Assembly (NCBI GenBank): GCA_946478665.1
Contig: CAMLCZ010000003.1
Coordinates: 124,001-188,000, forward strand
Length of the DNA stretch: 64,000 nt
Direction: 5' to 3'
Source of the DNA: an uncultured Bartonella sp.
GTDB taxonomy: Bacteria; Pseudomonadota; Alphaproteobacteria; Rhizobiales; Rhizobiaceae
The translations under genes were made by a program, and so were the position numbers. Below the pieces are notes generated by a model that worked only from the letters and a program-made list of their open reading frames with translations, searched no databases and was not told where the DNA came from. This document shows, in pieces, positions 45,237 to 55,138 of this stretch. Within the stretch, counting starts at the first letter, position 1; each line of letters opens with the position of its first letter.

Positions 45237-46523
45237 TTAGCGGACACGTTTCATTTTGTTATCAAAAAATACCGCCGCGAGACAAAATAGGTTGGTCAGG
45301 ATAAGATAAAATGCTGGTGACAATGGATTTTTGGTAAAATCCAGTAGCCAAGAAATAATGATCTGAGCCGTTCCACCAAAAATTGTAATCCCTAATGCAT
45401 AAGAGATAGAAAAACCTGTCGATCGCACATGTGAGGGAAAGCTTTCACATAATAACACCACTATACCGGCACCGCTGATATTTTGTAAGGCGGTAAAAAA
45501 GGTAATGATTGTAAAAAACACAATGACATTATGATAGGTATTAACCAGATAAAGGCCAGGCCATATTGTTATCAGCAGGATAATACGTGGAATAACAATC
45601 GTTTTATTCCGCCCAAAACGATCTGCACATAACCCACCGATTATGGCAAACACGACCACGCCAATTCCAACAACCAGTGTTGACATCATGGAAAATTGAG
45701 CTCCGAAATGCAGCTCTGTCAATGCATATGTTGTCATGTAGTTCAAGAAATATTGGGTAATAGTGCTGCCAGAAAGCATAAAAATGCCGATAAAAACCAA
45801 TGCCCTATAATTACGGAAGACATCTTTTAACAAGCTTTTTGTTGTTGCGTTATGTGTTCTATCATCCTTAAGCAGTGTTTCATTCAAATGGCGGCGTAAA
45901 TATATCGCAATAGGTAAGATTGCCAGTCCAACAGCAAATGCTATACGCCAGCCCCAACTGGACAATTGTTCTGACGATAATATGAGTGAAAGAATAAAAC
46001 CTATTGTTCCGGCGGTAATGGCAGCAGCACCCTGCGCAACAATTTGCCAGCTGGCATAAAGTGCTTTTTTATCCTTAGGGGCAGCCTCCATAATAAAAGT
46101 GGTTGCAGGTCCTGCTTCACCGCCCCATGCAAGCCCTTGCGCCAAGCGTGCTATAACCAGCAATATCGGTGCGGCATATCCTATTCTGTCATATCCCGGT
46201 AATATTACAAAACCACAGGTTCCAACCGCCATCAGGATCATCGTTAAAAGCATGGCGGGTTTACGACCCGCTTTATCAGCATAAGAACCAATAAGGATTG
46301 CTCCTAAAGGTCGGACAACAAACCCCAAACCAAAGGCCGTCACCGATAGTAACAGGCTGGCAAACTCATCGTCGGAAGGGAAAAAGGTTTTACCGATCAT
46401 CACCGCGAATGTCGCATAGACAATAAAGTCAAAAAATTCAACAGAGTTACCAATAGCGACAGCTGCAACATCATGTTTGGAAACATGATGTGTCTTTACA
46501 GTTGCTGTTTGTTGTTCATGCAT
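45237..46523 (-). CDS. MFS transporter, MHS family
   Basis: The 428 residues form about 12 membrane helices with the MHS signature AIGNSVEFFDFIVYATFAVM, VRPLGAILIGSYADKAGRKP and GLAWGGEAGPATTFIMEAAP. It resembles the transporter at 43368 in family but not closely in sequence, so they are separate carriers. Substrate unknown. The gene is followed convergently by yggT; a 392-base gap separates it from ppa. Confidence 0.85.
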   Translation of the reverse strand: MHEQQTATVKTHHVSKHDVAAVAIGNSVEFFDFIVYATFAVMIGKTFFPSDDEFASLLLSVTAFGLGFVVRPLGAILIGSYADKAGRKPAMLLTMILMAVGTCGFVILPGYDRIGYAAPILLVIARLAQGLAWGGEAGPATTFIMEAAPKDKKALYASWQIVAQGAAAITAGTIGFILSLILSSEQLSSWGWRIAFAVGLAILPIAIYLRRHLNETLLKDDRTHNATTKSLLKDVFRNYRALVFIGIFMLSGSTITQYFLNYMTTYALTELHFGAQFSMMSTLVVGIGVVVFAIIGGLCADRFGRNKTIVIPRIILLITIWPGLYLVNTYHNVIVFFTIITFFTALQNISGAGIVVLLCESFPSHVRSTGFSISYALGITIFGGTAQIIISWLLDFTKNPLSPAFYLILTNLFCLAAVFFDNKMKRVR

Positions 46524-46915
46524 TGCCTAGCGTTTATCCTTATCAATATGACTTATGATTTAAAAATCAAACGTTCAATTAACGTTTCTTGATAAGCCAG
46601 ATAACTAAAGTCGGGGAAGTCATACAGCATAAATTGGCATGTTTGAATATTCTTATTTTTATCAAGTGATAAAATGGGATAAAATCCATTCATGCCGGTT
46701 ATAACTATCTGTTTTTAAAGAGATAATTTATGATTGCAAAAGATAAACTTCACACTTTTTGATTGCATCTTGCAAGCTTTTAAAATGTTTTTACAAAATG
46801 CATTGATGCAATCATGTGAGAATAAAATAACGCCCGTCAAACGGATGACGGACGTTTAAAAAACTATACGACAGCTTGTTATAATTGGATTATAAACAGC
46901 CTGTTGTTTCAAGTA
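46524..46915. other. Intergenic region between MFS gene and ppa
   Basis: 392 bases between two minus-strand genes. It holds the ppa terminator near 46821-46854; the rest is AT-rich and presumably contains the transporter promoter. No gene is visible. Confidence 0.45.
46821..46854 (-). terminator. Intrinsic terminator of ppa
   Basis: On the minus strand an 8-bp stem (CGTCCGTC / GACGGGCG, one G-T pair) with an 8-base loop is followed by TTATTTTATT, about 60 bases after the ppa stop. Confidence 0.85.
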
Positions 46916-47446
46916 TTAAGCGTCTTTTGCACGCTGAATAGCTTGTTTAATCAGTTCGCGAGCAAAGTCTTCGTCTTTCCAACCACTGATTTTCACCCAT
47001 TTTCCAGGTTCCAAATCTTTATAGTGTTCGAAGAAGTGCTCAACTTGCTTCAATGTAATTTCAGGCATATCGGCATAATCATGAATGTCGACATAACGCT
47101 GTGTCATTTTTGGCGAAGGTACAGCAATGATCTTCTCATCTTTGCCGCCATCATCTTCCATGATGAGAGCGCCAATTGGGCGACAATTGATAACGCAGCC
47201 AGGAACGAGAGGACGTGTATTCAATACGAGAACGTCAATTGGATCACCATCTTCCGACAATGTATGAGGAACAAAGCCGTAATTACCTGGATAGGTCATT
47301 GGTGTATAAAGAAAACGATCGACAAAAAGCGCACCGGACTTTTTATCCATTTCGTATTTAATTGGCTCGCCACCAACCGGTACTTCAATAACGACATTAA
47401 CATCTTCCGGTGGATTTTTACCGATGGGGATTAAATCAATATTCAT
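46916..47446 (-). CDS. ppa: Inorganic pyrophosphatase Ppa
   Basis: Ppa hydrolyses pyrophosphate and keeps biosynthesis irreversible. The 176 residues of family I show [30 protein letters not shown], the metal-binding signature DGDPIDVLV and the [10 protein letters not shown] close. Length is standard. It is oriented with typA upstream on the same strand, each with its own terminator. Confidence 0.97.
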   Translation of the reverse strand: MNIDLIPIGKNPPEDVNVVIEVPVGGEPIKYEMDKKSGALFVDRFLYTPMTYPGNYGFVPHTLSEDGDPIDVLVLNTRPLVPGCVINCRPIGALIMEDDGGKDEKIIAVPSPKMTQRYVDIHDYADMPEITLKQVEHFFEHYKDLEPGKWVKISGWKDEDFARELIKQAIQRAKDA

Positions 47447-47464
47447 AAAGACATCCTTTCCAGA

Positions 47465-47502
47465 ATAAAAATACAGCCGGTGACTAACGTGTCTACCGGC
47501 TG
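47465..47502 (-). terminator. Intrinsic terminator of typA
   Basis: On the minus strand CAGCCGGT pairs with ACCGGCTG (8 bp, extended by GAC/GTC inside) and is followed by TATTTTTATT, 15 bases after the typA stop codon. Confidence 0.88.
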
Positions 47503-47516
47503 AATAAAGGGTAAAT

Positions 47517-49346
47517 TTAACTATTTCCGCCAGATAAAAGTGTTTTTCCGAGGCGCTTACGCTCTATTGGATCAAGATAAACTTTGCGCAGGCGAATGTT
47601 TTTAGGGGTAACCTCAACAAGTTCATCATCCTGAATCCAAGATAATGCGCGCTCCAATGTCATTTTAATTGGCGTGGTCAGCTTCACGGCTTCATCCTTA
47701 CCTGCGGCACGAATATTGGTAAGTTTTTTACCTTTGAGCACATTCACTTCCAAATCATTATCGCGTGAATGGATACCAATAATCATACCCTGATAAACCT
47801 TTACACCGGCATCAATAATCATTGGACCACGATCTTCCAGATTGAAAAGGGCATAGGCAACGGAATCACCAGTGTCGTTGGAAATCATCACACCGTTAAC
47901 ACGGCCGGCAATTTCACCTTTGAATGGTTCATAATCATGGAACAGGCGGTTCATGACGGCGGTACCACGTGTATCTGTCAAAAGCTCTGACTGATAGCCG
48001 ATAAGACCACGCGTTGGTGCGTGGAATACCATACGGACGCGGTTGCCACCAGATGGACGCAACTCGATCATCTCGCCTTTGCGTTCAGACATTTTTTGTA
48101 CCACAACGCCTGAATATTCCTCATCAACGTCGATAACAACTTCCTCGATAGGCTCAAGTTTATTGCCGTTTTCGTCAGTATGCATAACAACACGTGGACG
48201 TGAAACGCTCAATTCAAATCCTTCGCGGCGCATATTCTCGATCAAGACAGCAAGCTGCAACTCGCCACGTCCAGATACATAAAAAGAATCTTTGTCTTTT
48301 GATTCTTCAATTCTTAAGGCAACATTACCTTCTGCCTCTTTCAGCAATCTGTCGCGGATAACACGGCTTGTGACCTTGTCACCTTCAGTGCCGGCAAGTG
48401 GGCTATCATTCACCAAGAAGCTCATTGTCACTGTTGGAGGATCAATTGGCTGTGCCTGCAATGGTTCCGTTATTGAAGGATCACAGAATGTATCTGCAAC
48501 GGTGCCTTTTTGTAGACCGGCAATAGCAACAATATCTCCAGCAACACCTTCTTCAATTGGTTGGCGCTCAAGACCACGGAATGCCAAAATCTTGGAAATA
48601 CGGCCGTTTTCTACAAGTTCACCTTGTTGGTTCAAAACTTTTACAGCCTGATTAGGCTTTATCGAACCAGAATGGATACGACCGGTAATGATACGCCCAA
48701 GGAATGGATCCGCTTCAAGAATTGTACCAATCATCGTAAATGGACCAGAAGCCACTGTCGGTGCTGGAACATGGCGCACAACCATATCAAATAATGGTGC
48801 AAGTCCCTGATCTTTAGGGCCATCTGGATTTTCAGCCATCCAGCCATCACGACCAGAACCATAAAGAATAGGAAAATCAAGCTGTTCATCAGTTGCGTCT
48901 AAAGCTGCAAACAGGTCAAAAACCTCGTTGATGACTTCTTCAGGACGGGCATCTGGGCGGTCAATTTTGTTGATAGCAACGATAGGGCGCAATCCAACTT
49001 TAAGCGCTTTACCAACAACGAATTTCGTTTGTGGCATTGGACCTTCTGCCGCATCAACAAGAACAATGGCACCATCCACCATATTCAAGATACGTTCAAC
49101 TTCACCACCGAAGTCGGCGTGACCGGGTGTGTCAACGATATTGATACGTGTATCTTTCCAAACAACAGATGTGGCTTTTGCAAGGATAGTGATACCGCGT
49201 TCTTTTTCGATATCATTAGAGTCCATCATGCGTTCGCCGGTACGCTGATTGTCACGGAAGTTACCCGATTGTTTTAAGAGCCCATCTACGAGAGTTGTTT
49301 TGCCATGGTCAACGTGGGCAATGATGGCAATATTGCGCAATTGCAT
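47517..49346 (-). CDS. typA: Ribosome-associated GTPase TypA/BipA
   Basis: TypA is a translational GTPase that binds 70S ribosomes under stress. From ATG 49346 the 609 residues start [20 protein letters not shown], with G1 AHVDHGKT, switch [12 protein letters not shown]3 [15 protein letters not shown]4 [10 protein letters not shown] and the C-terminal domain with [20 protein letters not shown] and [14 protein letters not shown] longer in-frame ATG (49385) adds 13 residues before the canonical start and is rejected. AAGAAG lies upstream. Confidence 0.96.
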   Translation of the reverse strand: MQLRNIAIIAHVDHGKTTLVDGLLKQSGNFRDNQRTGERMMDSNDIEKERGITILAKATSVVWKDTRINIVDTPGHADFGGEVERILNMVDGAIVLVDAAEGPMPQTKFVVGKALKVGLRPIVAINKIDRPDARPEEVINEVFDLFAALDATDEQLDFPILYGSGRDGWMAENPDGPKDQGLAPLFDMVVRHVPAPTVASGPFTMIGTILEADPFLGRIITGRIHSGSIKPNQAVKVLNQQGELVENGRISKILAFRGLERQPIEEGVAGDIVAIAGLQKGTVADTFCDPSITEPLQAQPIDPPTVTMSFLVNDSPLAGTEGDKVTSRVIRDRLLKEAEGNVALRIEESKDKDSFYVSGRGELQLAVLIENMRREGFELSVSRPRVVMHTDENGNKLEPIEEVVIDVDEEYSGVVVQKMSERKGEMIELRPSGGNRVRMVFHAPTRGLIGYQSELLTDTRGTAVMNRLFHDYEPFKGEIAGRVNGVMISNDTGDSVAYALFNLEDRGPMIIDAGVKVYQGMIIGIHSRDNDLEVNVLKGKKLTNIRAAGKDEAVKLTTPIKMTLERALSWIQDDELVEVTPKNIRLRKVYLDPIERKRLGKTLLSGGNS

Positions 49347-49724
49347 ATATTTCTTCTTTTCGTTTACTGAAATTTCGAAAAACACGGCAACTCCGAGAGG
49401 TCACCGCATAGGGTTGTTAGCCTCATACAGGTTTTTTGTCATTTTTGGAAGAGGCGTCGTTTATTTTGGACAATTTAAAAGTATTGTCCAAAAAATAGCA
49501 TCATTAATCACCGTAATGATATGATTATTCCCATACTCTATGTCAAGCCAAGGCCACTGCAAGGCATAACAGTTCCTAATTGAGAGAAAGATAAGGACAG
49601 TGTATTTAGTGAAATAAGCATTCAATACATTTGGTTTTATTGACTGGCGACAGCTAAATAGGTGCTAATCGCCAATCAATTTACCAGTTTTTCTTATATA
49701 TTATCAGCTATAGTTGTGCTGTTT

Positions 49725-51104
49725 TTAAAGTAGAGTTCCGGTTAGGATAAGTGCTGCGACCGAGAAATAGATAACAATACCCGTCACATCAACAAGTGTT
49801 GCAACAAATGGTGCAGAAGCACTGGCTGGGTCGAAACCGAAACATTTGAGCACAAACGGCAACATGGAACCGGTAAGAGAACCAAAGGTAACAATACCAA
49901 TCAGTGCGGAACCCACGGTTATAGCAACCAAAATCCAATGATCGCCATAGTCGTAAATGCCTGATAATTGCCACAAAACAATACGGGCAACACCAATCAA
50001 TCCAAGCACGGCGCCAAGCGACAGGCCAGTTGGAAGTTCGCGCAAGGCAACACGCCACCAGTCTTTCAATTCCAATTCACGCAGTGCCAAAGCACGAATA
50101 ATAAGCGAGGTTGCTTGCGAACCAGAGTTGCCGCCTGAGCTCATGATGAGTGGGATGAAAAGGGTAAGAACGATAGCTTTTTCCAACTCGTCCTCAAAAT
50201 GCTGCATTGCACTTGCAGTCAACATTTCACCAAGAAAGAGTACTGCAAGCCAACCACCACGTTTTTTCATCATCTCGAGAAAGCCAATTTCCATATAAGG
50301 CTTATCGAGAGCTTCCATACCACCGAACTTATAGGCGTCTTCACTCATTTCCTCGGTCATCGAGTCGAGCACATCATCAACCGTTACAATGCCGATAACA
50401 TGGTCAGTATCATCAACAACTGGCACCGAAAGCAAGTCATGACGGCGAAAGAGCCGCGCAACATCTTCCTGATCGGTAAGCGGTGAAATCTTGATAGGTT
50501 CACCATTTGTGGCAGCATCAAGAATTGTGTCATCGGGATTGGCAAGAATAAGGTTGCGCAACGACACGGCCTTGATAAGAACGCTGGTTTCAGGATCAAT
50601 CACATAACTTGCGTAAACAGTTTCGCGCGTACGTTCAACTTCCCGAATATGATCCAACGTTTTACGTACCGACCATGTTGATGGAACGGCAATAAATTCC
50701 GTGGTCATCAAAGCACCGGCTGTCCCTTCGGGATAGCTCGATAGCTTCTTCATTTCAGCGCGTGTCAACGGCTTCAATAAAGGATAAAGTTTGAGACGTG
50801 TTGTTTCTTCAATTTCCTGAAATACATCCGCCGCTTGGTCGGCCGACATTCCATCAAGAATAGCAACGGCACGTTTGACCGGCAACATTTCCAGTATTTC
50901 ACCGGCATGGTCAAGTTCCGGCTTGTTGAATAGTTCAATTGTATATTCAACTGGTAAAAAATTAATCACATTGACCCGCTCTACAATGTCGAGGTCATTA
51001 ATAACATCAACAGCATCAGCAAAATGCAGACGGCTCAAGCGCTCAGCAAGCGCCTCAGCTGACAGCGTTTTAACATCGAATACTGTGTTTTGGTTTTCAG
51101 TCAT
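49725..51104 (-). CDS. mgtE: Magnesium transporter MgtE
   Basis: MgtE is a Mg2+ channel. The 459 residues show the helical MgtE-N superhelix (residues about 30-130), two CBS domains (about 135-260; PSTWSVRKTLDHIREVE, LLSVPVVDDTDHVIGIVTVD) and five C-terminal membrane helices with the pore segment LIMSSGGNSGSQATSLIIRA. Layout and length are standard. The 129-base leader upstream can fold (see findings). Confidence 0.95.
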   Translation of the reverse strand: MTENQNTVFDVKTLSAEALAERLSRLHFADAVDVINDLDIVERVNVINFLPVEYTIELFNKPELDHAGEILEMLPVKRAVAILDGMSADQAADVFQEIEETTRLKLYPLLKPLTRAEMKKLSSYPEGTAGALMTTEFIAVPSTWSVRKTLDHIREVERTRETVYASYVIDPETSVLIKAVSLRNLILANPDDTILDAATNGEPIKISPLTDQEDVARLFRRHDLLSVPVVDDTDHVIGIVTVDDVLDSMTEEMSEDAYKFGGMEALDKPYMEIGFLEMMKKRGGWLAVLFLGEMLTASAMQHFEDELEKAIVLTLFIPLIMSSGGNSGSQATSLIIRALALRELELKDWWRVALRELPTGLSLGAVLGLIGVARIVLWQLSGIYDYGDHWILVAITVGSALIGIVTFGSLTGSMLPFVLKCFGFDPASASAPFVATLVDVTGIVIYFSVAALILTGTLL

Positions 51105-51533
51105 GATGGAGCTCCTTACGGACAGTTTAGAATTGTCATTAAACTTGCAACCGAATGAACAGGTACAAGCCAGTTACGGGGGGGAGCATTTCCCTACGCA
51201 GTTGTTTCAATTGTTATATTTTGGGTGAAAGTCAAGCAAAGATTGTTAGTTCACTACTTTTATTATCAAAGAAGTGGATAAAGTTGTTGGAGATAGCCAA
51301 TATGAAGTAAAATGCTAATAGAGGTGATGGCTATAGAAGTGACGGATATTGATGCATATTCGTCAAAAGTTTTTATCACCATATAAAGTTTGACCAATAA
51401 TTGGCGTCAAACGAAACTGTTACCCAAATAGAATTGGCAATATTGCATATAGAATTGGCAATACCATATAAAGTCGCTACATTTAAACTGCCTGTATGTA
51501 AGTTTTAAGGCAGTGATCGGAGATAGTTTAGGC
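51105..51533. other. Divergent intergenic region between mgtE and M3 peptidase
   Basis: 429 bases. The part next to mgtE reads as a folding leader on the minus strand (GGGAAATGCTCCC stem, GACA/TGTC stem and a GGAGCTCC palindrome around the ribosome-binding site). The part next to the peptidase gene carries the direct repeats described separately. No gene is visible. Confidence 0.45.
51378..51474 (+). repeat. Short direct repeats upstream of the M3 peptidase gene
   Basis: ACCATATAAAGT occurs at 51378-51389 and 51463-51474. ATAGAATTGGCAATA occurs at 51428-51442 and 51449-51463 with a 21-base period (two helical turns). Such spacing suits a protein-binding region; nothing shows which protein. 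Confidence 0.5.
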
Positions 51534-53561
51534 ATGACACAATCGGCTTTGTTAAAATGGACTGGTTTTGACGGATTACCAGATTTTTCAAATATAAAAG
51601 ATGAAGATTTTAAACCCGCTTTTGATGCGGCGTTGAATGAAGCTCAAAAAGAAATAGAAACGATTGCTGCGTCAGAAGAAAAAGCAACGATTGAAGGTTT
51701 CTTAAAACCATTTGAATTTGCAGGTCGCGCGCTAGATCATGTTTGTGCTGTATTCTTTTTGCGTTCTGGTGCCCATAGTAACGATACTATTCAGCAACTC
51801 GAACAAGAAATTGCTCCGAAATTATCACGCTATTCATCAAAAATAATGATGGATCCGCGGTTGTTTGCAAAAATAGATACGCTTTATCAGGCATCAAAAA
51901 ATGAGCAATTTGATGCAGAAACAAAACGCGTCATTGAACTGACGTGGAAAAGATTTGTTGCAAGTGGCGCACAATTAAATGACCATGACAAAAAACGGTT
52001 GTCTGAAATTAACGAGCGTTTGGCATTGCTTGGCGCGCAATTTGGCCAACATGTTTTGAGAGACGAGGCAGAGTGGGTACTTTTTCTGTCAGATGCGGAT
52101 TTATCTGGTCTTCCCAGTGACCTTATCGCAACAATGAAAGCGACGGCTATTGAGCGCGACAAACCCGACCTTTATGCGTTGACGCTTGCGCGATCTGTTG
52201 TTGAACCATTTTTGACTTTTTCTGATCGGCGAGATTTGCGGCAAATTGCGTTTGAAGCATGGGCCAAACGCGGCGAAAACAATAATGCAAATGACAACCG
52301 TAAAATCATTATAGAAATGATTGCTTTGCGTGACGAAAAAGCCAAGTTGCTTGGCTATACGTCATTTGCCGCGTTCAAGCTTGACAATACGATGGCCAAA
52401 ACACCTGAAAAGGTTATGGCTCTTCTTATGCCAGTGTGGGAGCGTGCAATTAATAAAGCCGAAAAAGAGCAGGCGGATTTGCAAAAGCTGGTAGCCGAGA
52501 CTGGCAATAATGAAGAGCTTGCTGCTTGGGATTGGCGTTATTATGCAGAAAAATTACGCAAACGCCGTTATGATTTTGATGAAGCTTCCGTAAAACCATA
52601 TTTTCAACTTGATCGCATGATTGAGGCGGTTTTTGCAACGGCTCATAAGCTGTTTGGCGTTACCTTTGAGGAAAAGCGCAATGTTCCGCTTTGGCATGAA
52701 GATGCACGATTATTTGAAGTTAGAAATGCAGATGGCAGTTTGCAAGGTCTCTTTATAGGCGATTATTTTGCACGCCCAAGCAAAAGATCCGGGGCTTGGA
52801 TGAGCGAGTTGCAAGCGCAATATAATTTGGGTGAAGGGCAAAAGGCGATTATTTACAACATATGCAATTTTGCCAAACCGCCAAAAGGGCAACCAGCATT
52901 ATTGTCATTGGACGACACTAGAACATTGTTTCATGAATTTGGGCATGCATTGCATGGGCTTTTATCCAATGTCACATGGCCATCGGTATCGGGAACTTCT
53001 GTCGCACGTGACTTTGTCGAGCTTCCTTCGCAATTGTTGGAACATTGGGTTACCGTGCCAGAAGTGCTGAAAGAATATGCTATCCATGTTGATACCAATG
53101 AGCCGATACCGCAAGAATTGTTGGATAAAATGTTGGCAGCACGCGCATTTAATAGTGGCTTCAACGCAGTAGAATTTACCGCATCAGCTTTGGTTGATAT
53201 GGCGTATCACCGTGGTGGTCAAGTGGATGATCCAACAGCTTTTGAAAAGACTGAACTTGATAGGTTGCATATGCCAAAAGCCATTATTATGCGGCATAGA
53301 CCAACCCATTTCACCCACGTTTTTACAGGGGACGGTTATTCGGCAGGCTATTATTCCTATATGTGGGCAGAGGTGCTGGATGCAGATGCTTTTGAAGCCT
53401 TTGAAGAAACTGGAAATCCTTTTGATCCTGAAATGTCGAAGCGTTTAAAAACATATATCTATTCGGCAGGGGGCAGTCGTGATCCAGAAGAATTGTATAA
53501 AGCTTTCCGTGGTCGGTTACCATCTCCCGATGCCATGATTAGAAAACGTGGGCTAGTGTAA
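51534..53561 (+). CDS. M3 family oligopeptidase (Dcp/OpdA type)
   Basis: A cytoplasmic zinc peptidase that degrades short peptides. The 675 residues from ATG 51534 include the zinc motif TLFHEFGHALHGLLS (His467, Glu468, His471), the third ligand region ELPSQLLEHWVTVPEVL and the substrate loop FTHVFTGDGYSAGYYSYMWA. Size and motifs are those of peptidyl-dipeptidase Dcp/oligopeptidase A. A GTG seven codons upstream is an alternative start. No operon partner. Confidence 0.93.
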   Translation: MTQSALLKWTGFDGLPDFSNIKDEDFKPAFDAALNEAQKEIETIAASEEKATIEGFLKPFEFAGRALDHVCAVFFLRSGAHSNDTIQQLEQEIAPKLSRYSSKIMMDPRLFAKIDTLYQASKNEQFDAETKRVIELTWKRFVASGAQLNDHDKKRLSEINERLALLGAQFGQHVLRDEAEWVLFLSDADLSGLPSDLIATMKATAIERDKPDLYALTLARSVVEPFLTFSDRRDLRQIAFEAWAKRGENNNANDNRKIIIEMIALRDEKAKLLGYTSFAAFKLDNTMAKTPEKVMALLMPVWERAINKAEKEQADLQKLVAETGNNEELAAWDWRYYAEKLRKRRYDFDEASVKPYFQLDRMIEAVFATAHKLFGVTFEEKRNVPLWHEDARLFEVRNADGSLQGLFIGDYFARPSKRSGAWMSELQAQYNLGEGQKAIIYNICNFAKPPKGQPALLSLDDTRTLFHEFGHALHGLLSNVTWPSVSGTSVARDFVELPSQLLEHWVTVPEVLKEYAIHVDTNEPIPQELLDKMLAARAFNSGFNAVEFTASALVDMAYHRGGQVDDPTAFEKTELDRLHMPKAIIMRHRPTHFTHVFTGDGYSAGYYSYMWAEVLDADAFEAFEETGNPFDPEMSKRLKTYIYSAGGSRDPEELYKAFRGRLPSPDAMIRKRGLV

Positions 53562-53624
53562 CCTTATATAAAGCTTAAGTAAAAGCTCTATATGAAGAAA
53601 CGCATATTAAACATTCTATGATAA

Positions 53625-53654
53625 TTTGTGAAAGCGGTTTACAGCTTTCACAAA
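53625..53654. repeat. Perfect inverted repeat after the M3 peptidase gene
   Basis: TTTGTGAAAGC (53625-53635) and GCTTTCACAAA (53644-53654) form an 11-bp perfect stem with an 8-base loop, 63 bases after the peptidase stop. No T-run follows on the + strand, so it may be a weak terminator, an RNA-stabilising hairpin or an operator. Confidence 0.55.
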
Positions 53655-53808
53655 TAGCTATCCTGTACCTTACAGTCATTTCATTGATGATAATTACATC
53701 TCATAAAGTTGTATCAATTCTAGATGACCATTGATAACTTGGTTTTGACACACGCAAAATGACATAGTAAAACGTCATAAAAGAGTAATTGCATTCGGAT
53801 TGAATTAA

Positions 53809-54414
53809 ATGGAAAAGTTTACCAAGCTGACGGGCGTTGCAGCACCAATGCCTGTGGTCAATATTGATACAGATATGATCATTCCGAAGAATTATCTTAA
53901 AACAATCAAACGGACAGGATTAGGAAAAGGTCTTTTCGCAGATATGCGTTATCTTGCCGATGGTTCAGAAAATCCTGATTTTGTTTTGAATAAACCAGCC
54001 TATCGGCATGCAAAGATTATTGTTGCTGGTGATAATTTCGGTTGTGGTTCATCGCGTGAGCACGCACCATGGGCATTGGCCGATTTTGGAGTTCGCTGTG
54101 TAATATCTACGTCATTTGCGGATATTTTTTACAATAACTGCTTTAAAAACGGGATTTTGCCGATCGTTGTAAGCCCTGAAGATCTGGAAAAACTGATGGA
54201 TGATGCAGATCGTGGTGCAAATGCAATCATAACCGTCGACCTTGAGAAAATGGAAATATCGGGCCCAGATGGCGGTGTTTTGAAATTTGATTTGGATGAA
54301 TTTCGCCGTCATTGTCTATTAAACGGACTTGACGATATTGGTCTTACAATGCGTAAAGCCGCTTCAATTGATGCATTCGAACAGAGAAATGCCAAAGAAC
54401 ATCCTTGGGCATAA
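53809..54414 (+). CDS. leuD: 3-isopropylmalate dehydratase small subunit LeuD
   Basis: LeuD forms, with LeuC, the isomerase of leucine synthesis. The 201 residues show [40 protein letters not shown] and [20 protein letters not shown], then [18 protein letters not shown] near the end. Length is normal. leuC is not in the window, which is common because the two are separate in Rhizobiales. Confidence 0.96.
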   Translation: MEKFTKLTGVAAPMPVVNIDTDMIIPKNYLKTIKRTGLGKGLFADMRYLADGSENPDFVLNKPAYRHAKIIVAGDNFGCGSSREHAPWALADFGVRCVISTSFADIFYNNCFKNGILPIVVSPEDLEKLMDDADRGANAIITVDLEKMEISGPDGGVLKFDLDEFRRHCLLNGLDDIGLTMRKAASIDAFEQRNAKEHPWA

Positions 54415-54529
54415 TTAATCTCTTGTTTTGTTGAATAATCATACTAGTTATCTGCAAAATTTAACCAATGATATTTGGATTATCGTTGTTTGCAGAAATA
54501 TATCAGAATACAAGAAACGGATTTGCTAA

Positions 54530-54967
54530 ATGGCACGCCCCGATAAAAGTCGTGATTGGGCTTCGCGTCTACCACCAAGTTTAAGCGAGCTGGATTCTTT
54601 GGCGCGAGACTCTTTTGCACATTTGCCATCAAAATTCAGGGATTTATGCCCTAATTTGATAATATCCGTATCCGATTTTCCTGACGATCAGATAATGGAA
54701 GACATGGGGCTTGAAACACCATTTGATCTCCTTGGTTTATTTGAAGGGAAAGGTGTTAGTGAACGTTTTTCACTACGCCCAAATGAAGAAGCCAATCAAA
54801 TGATGTTATTCAGAAGACCCATTCTGGATTACTGGGCCGACAATGATGAAGCACTTGGTGAAATTATAGCCCACGTTATTATCCAGGAAATTGGCCATAA
54901 TTTTGGTTTGTCAGATGAAGAGCTTGATGAAATCGAGGAAATGTCCGATTTCTTTAGCCACAAATGA
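54530..54967 (+). CDS. Zinicin-like metallopeptidase-family protein with altered zinc motif
   Basis: The family (DUF1025/zinicin-like) usually has an HExxHxxGxxD zinc site. In this 145-residue protein the matching segment is QEIGHNFGLSD at residues 119-129: the first zinc-binding His is replaced by Gln119 (codon CAG at 54884-54886), while Glu120, His123 and Asp129 are kept. The flanking helix EALGEIIAHVII and the rest of the fold (DDQIMEDMGLETPFDLLGLF) are normal. It may have weak, altered or no protease activity. A His-to-Gln change needs one base. It stands alone between leuD and the SGNH gene. Confidence 0.85.
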   Translation: MARPDKSRDWASRLPPSLSELDSLARDSFAHLPSKFRDLCPNLIISVSDFPDDQIMEDMGLETPFDLLGLFEGKGVSERFSLRPNEEANQMMLFRRPILDYWADNDEALGEIIAHVIIQEIGHNFGLSDEELDEIEEMSDFFSHK

Positions 54968-55138
54968 AGCGCATCTTTTTATGAAATATAATGTGGTTTT
55001 TGCGGTGATCCTATAACAATTTGGAACCCTAGTATGACCAATGGTTTTGATATGCAAAAACAGCGTCTATATGCGCTTGGATTAATCAAACATATATATT
55101 TCCGTTTATGCGTGACTACGATGTGAACTATTTAATGT

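Noticed and set aside
52185-52193. Reverse-complement copy of the proposed FtcR motif
   Set aside because: It lies inside the M3 peptidase coding region, far from any flagellar gene, and is most likely chance.
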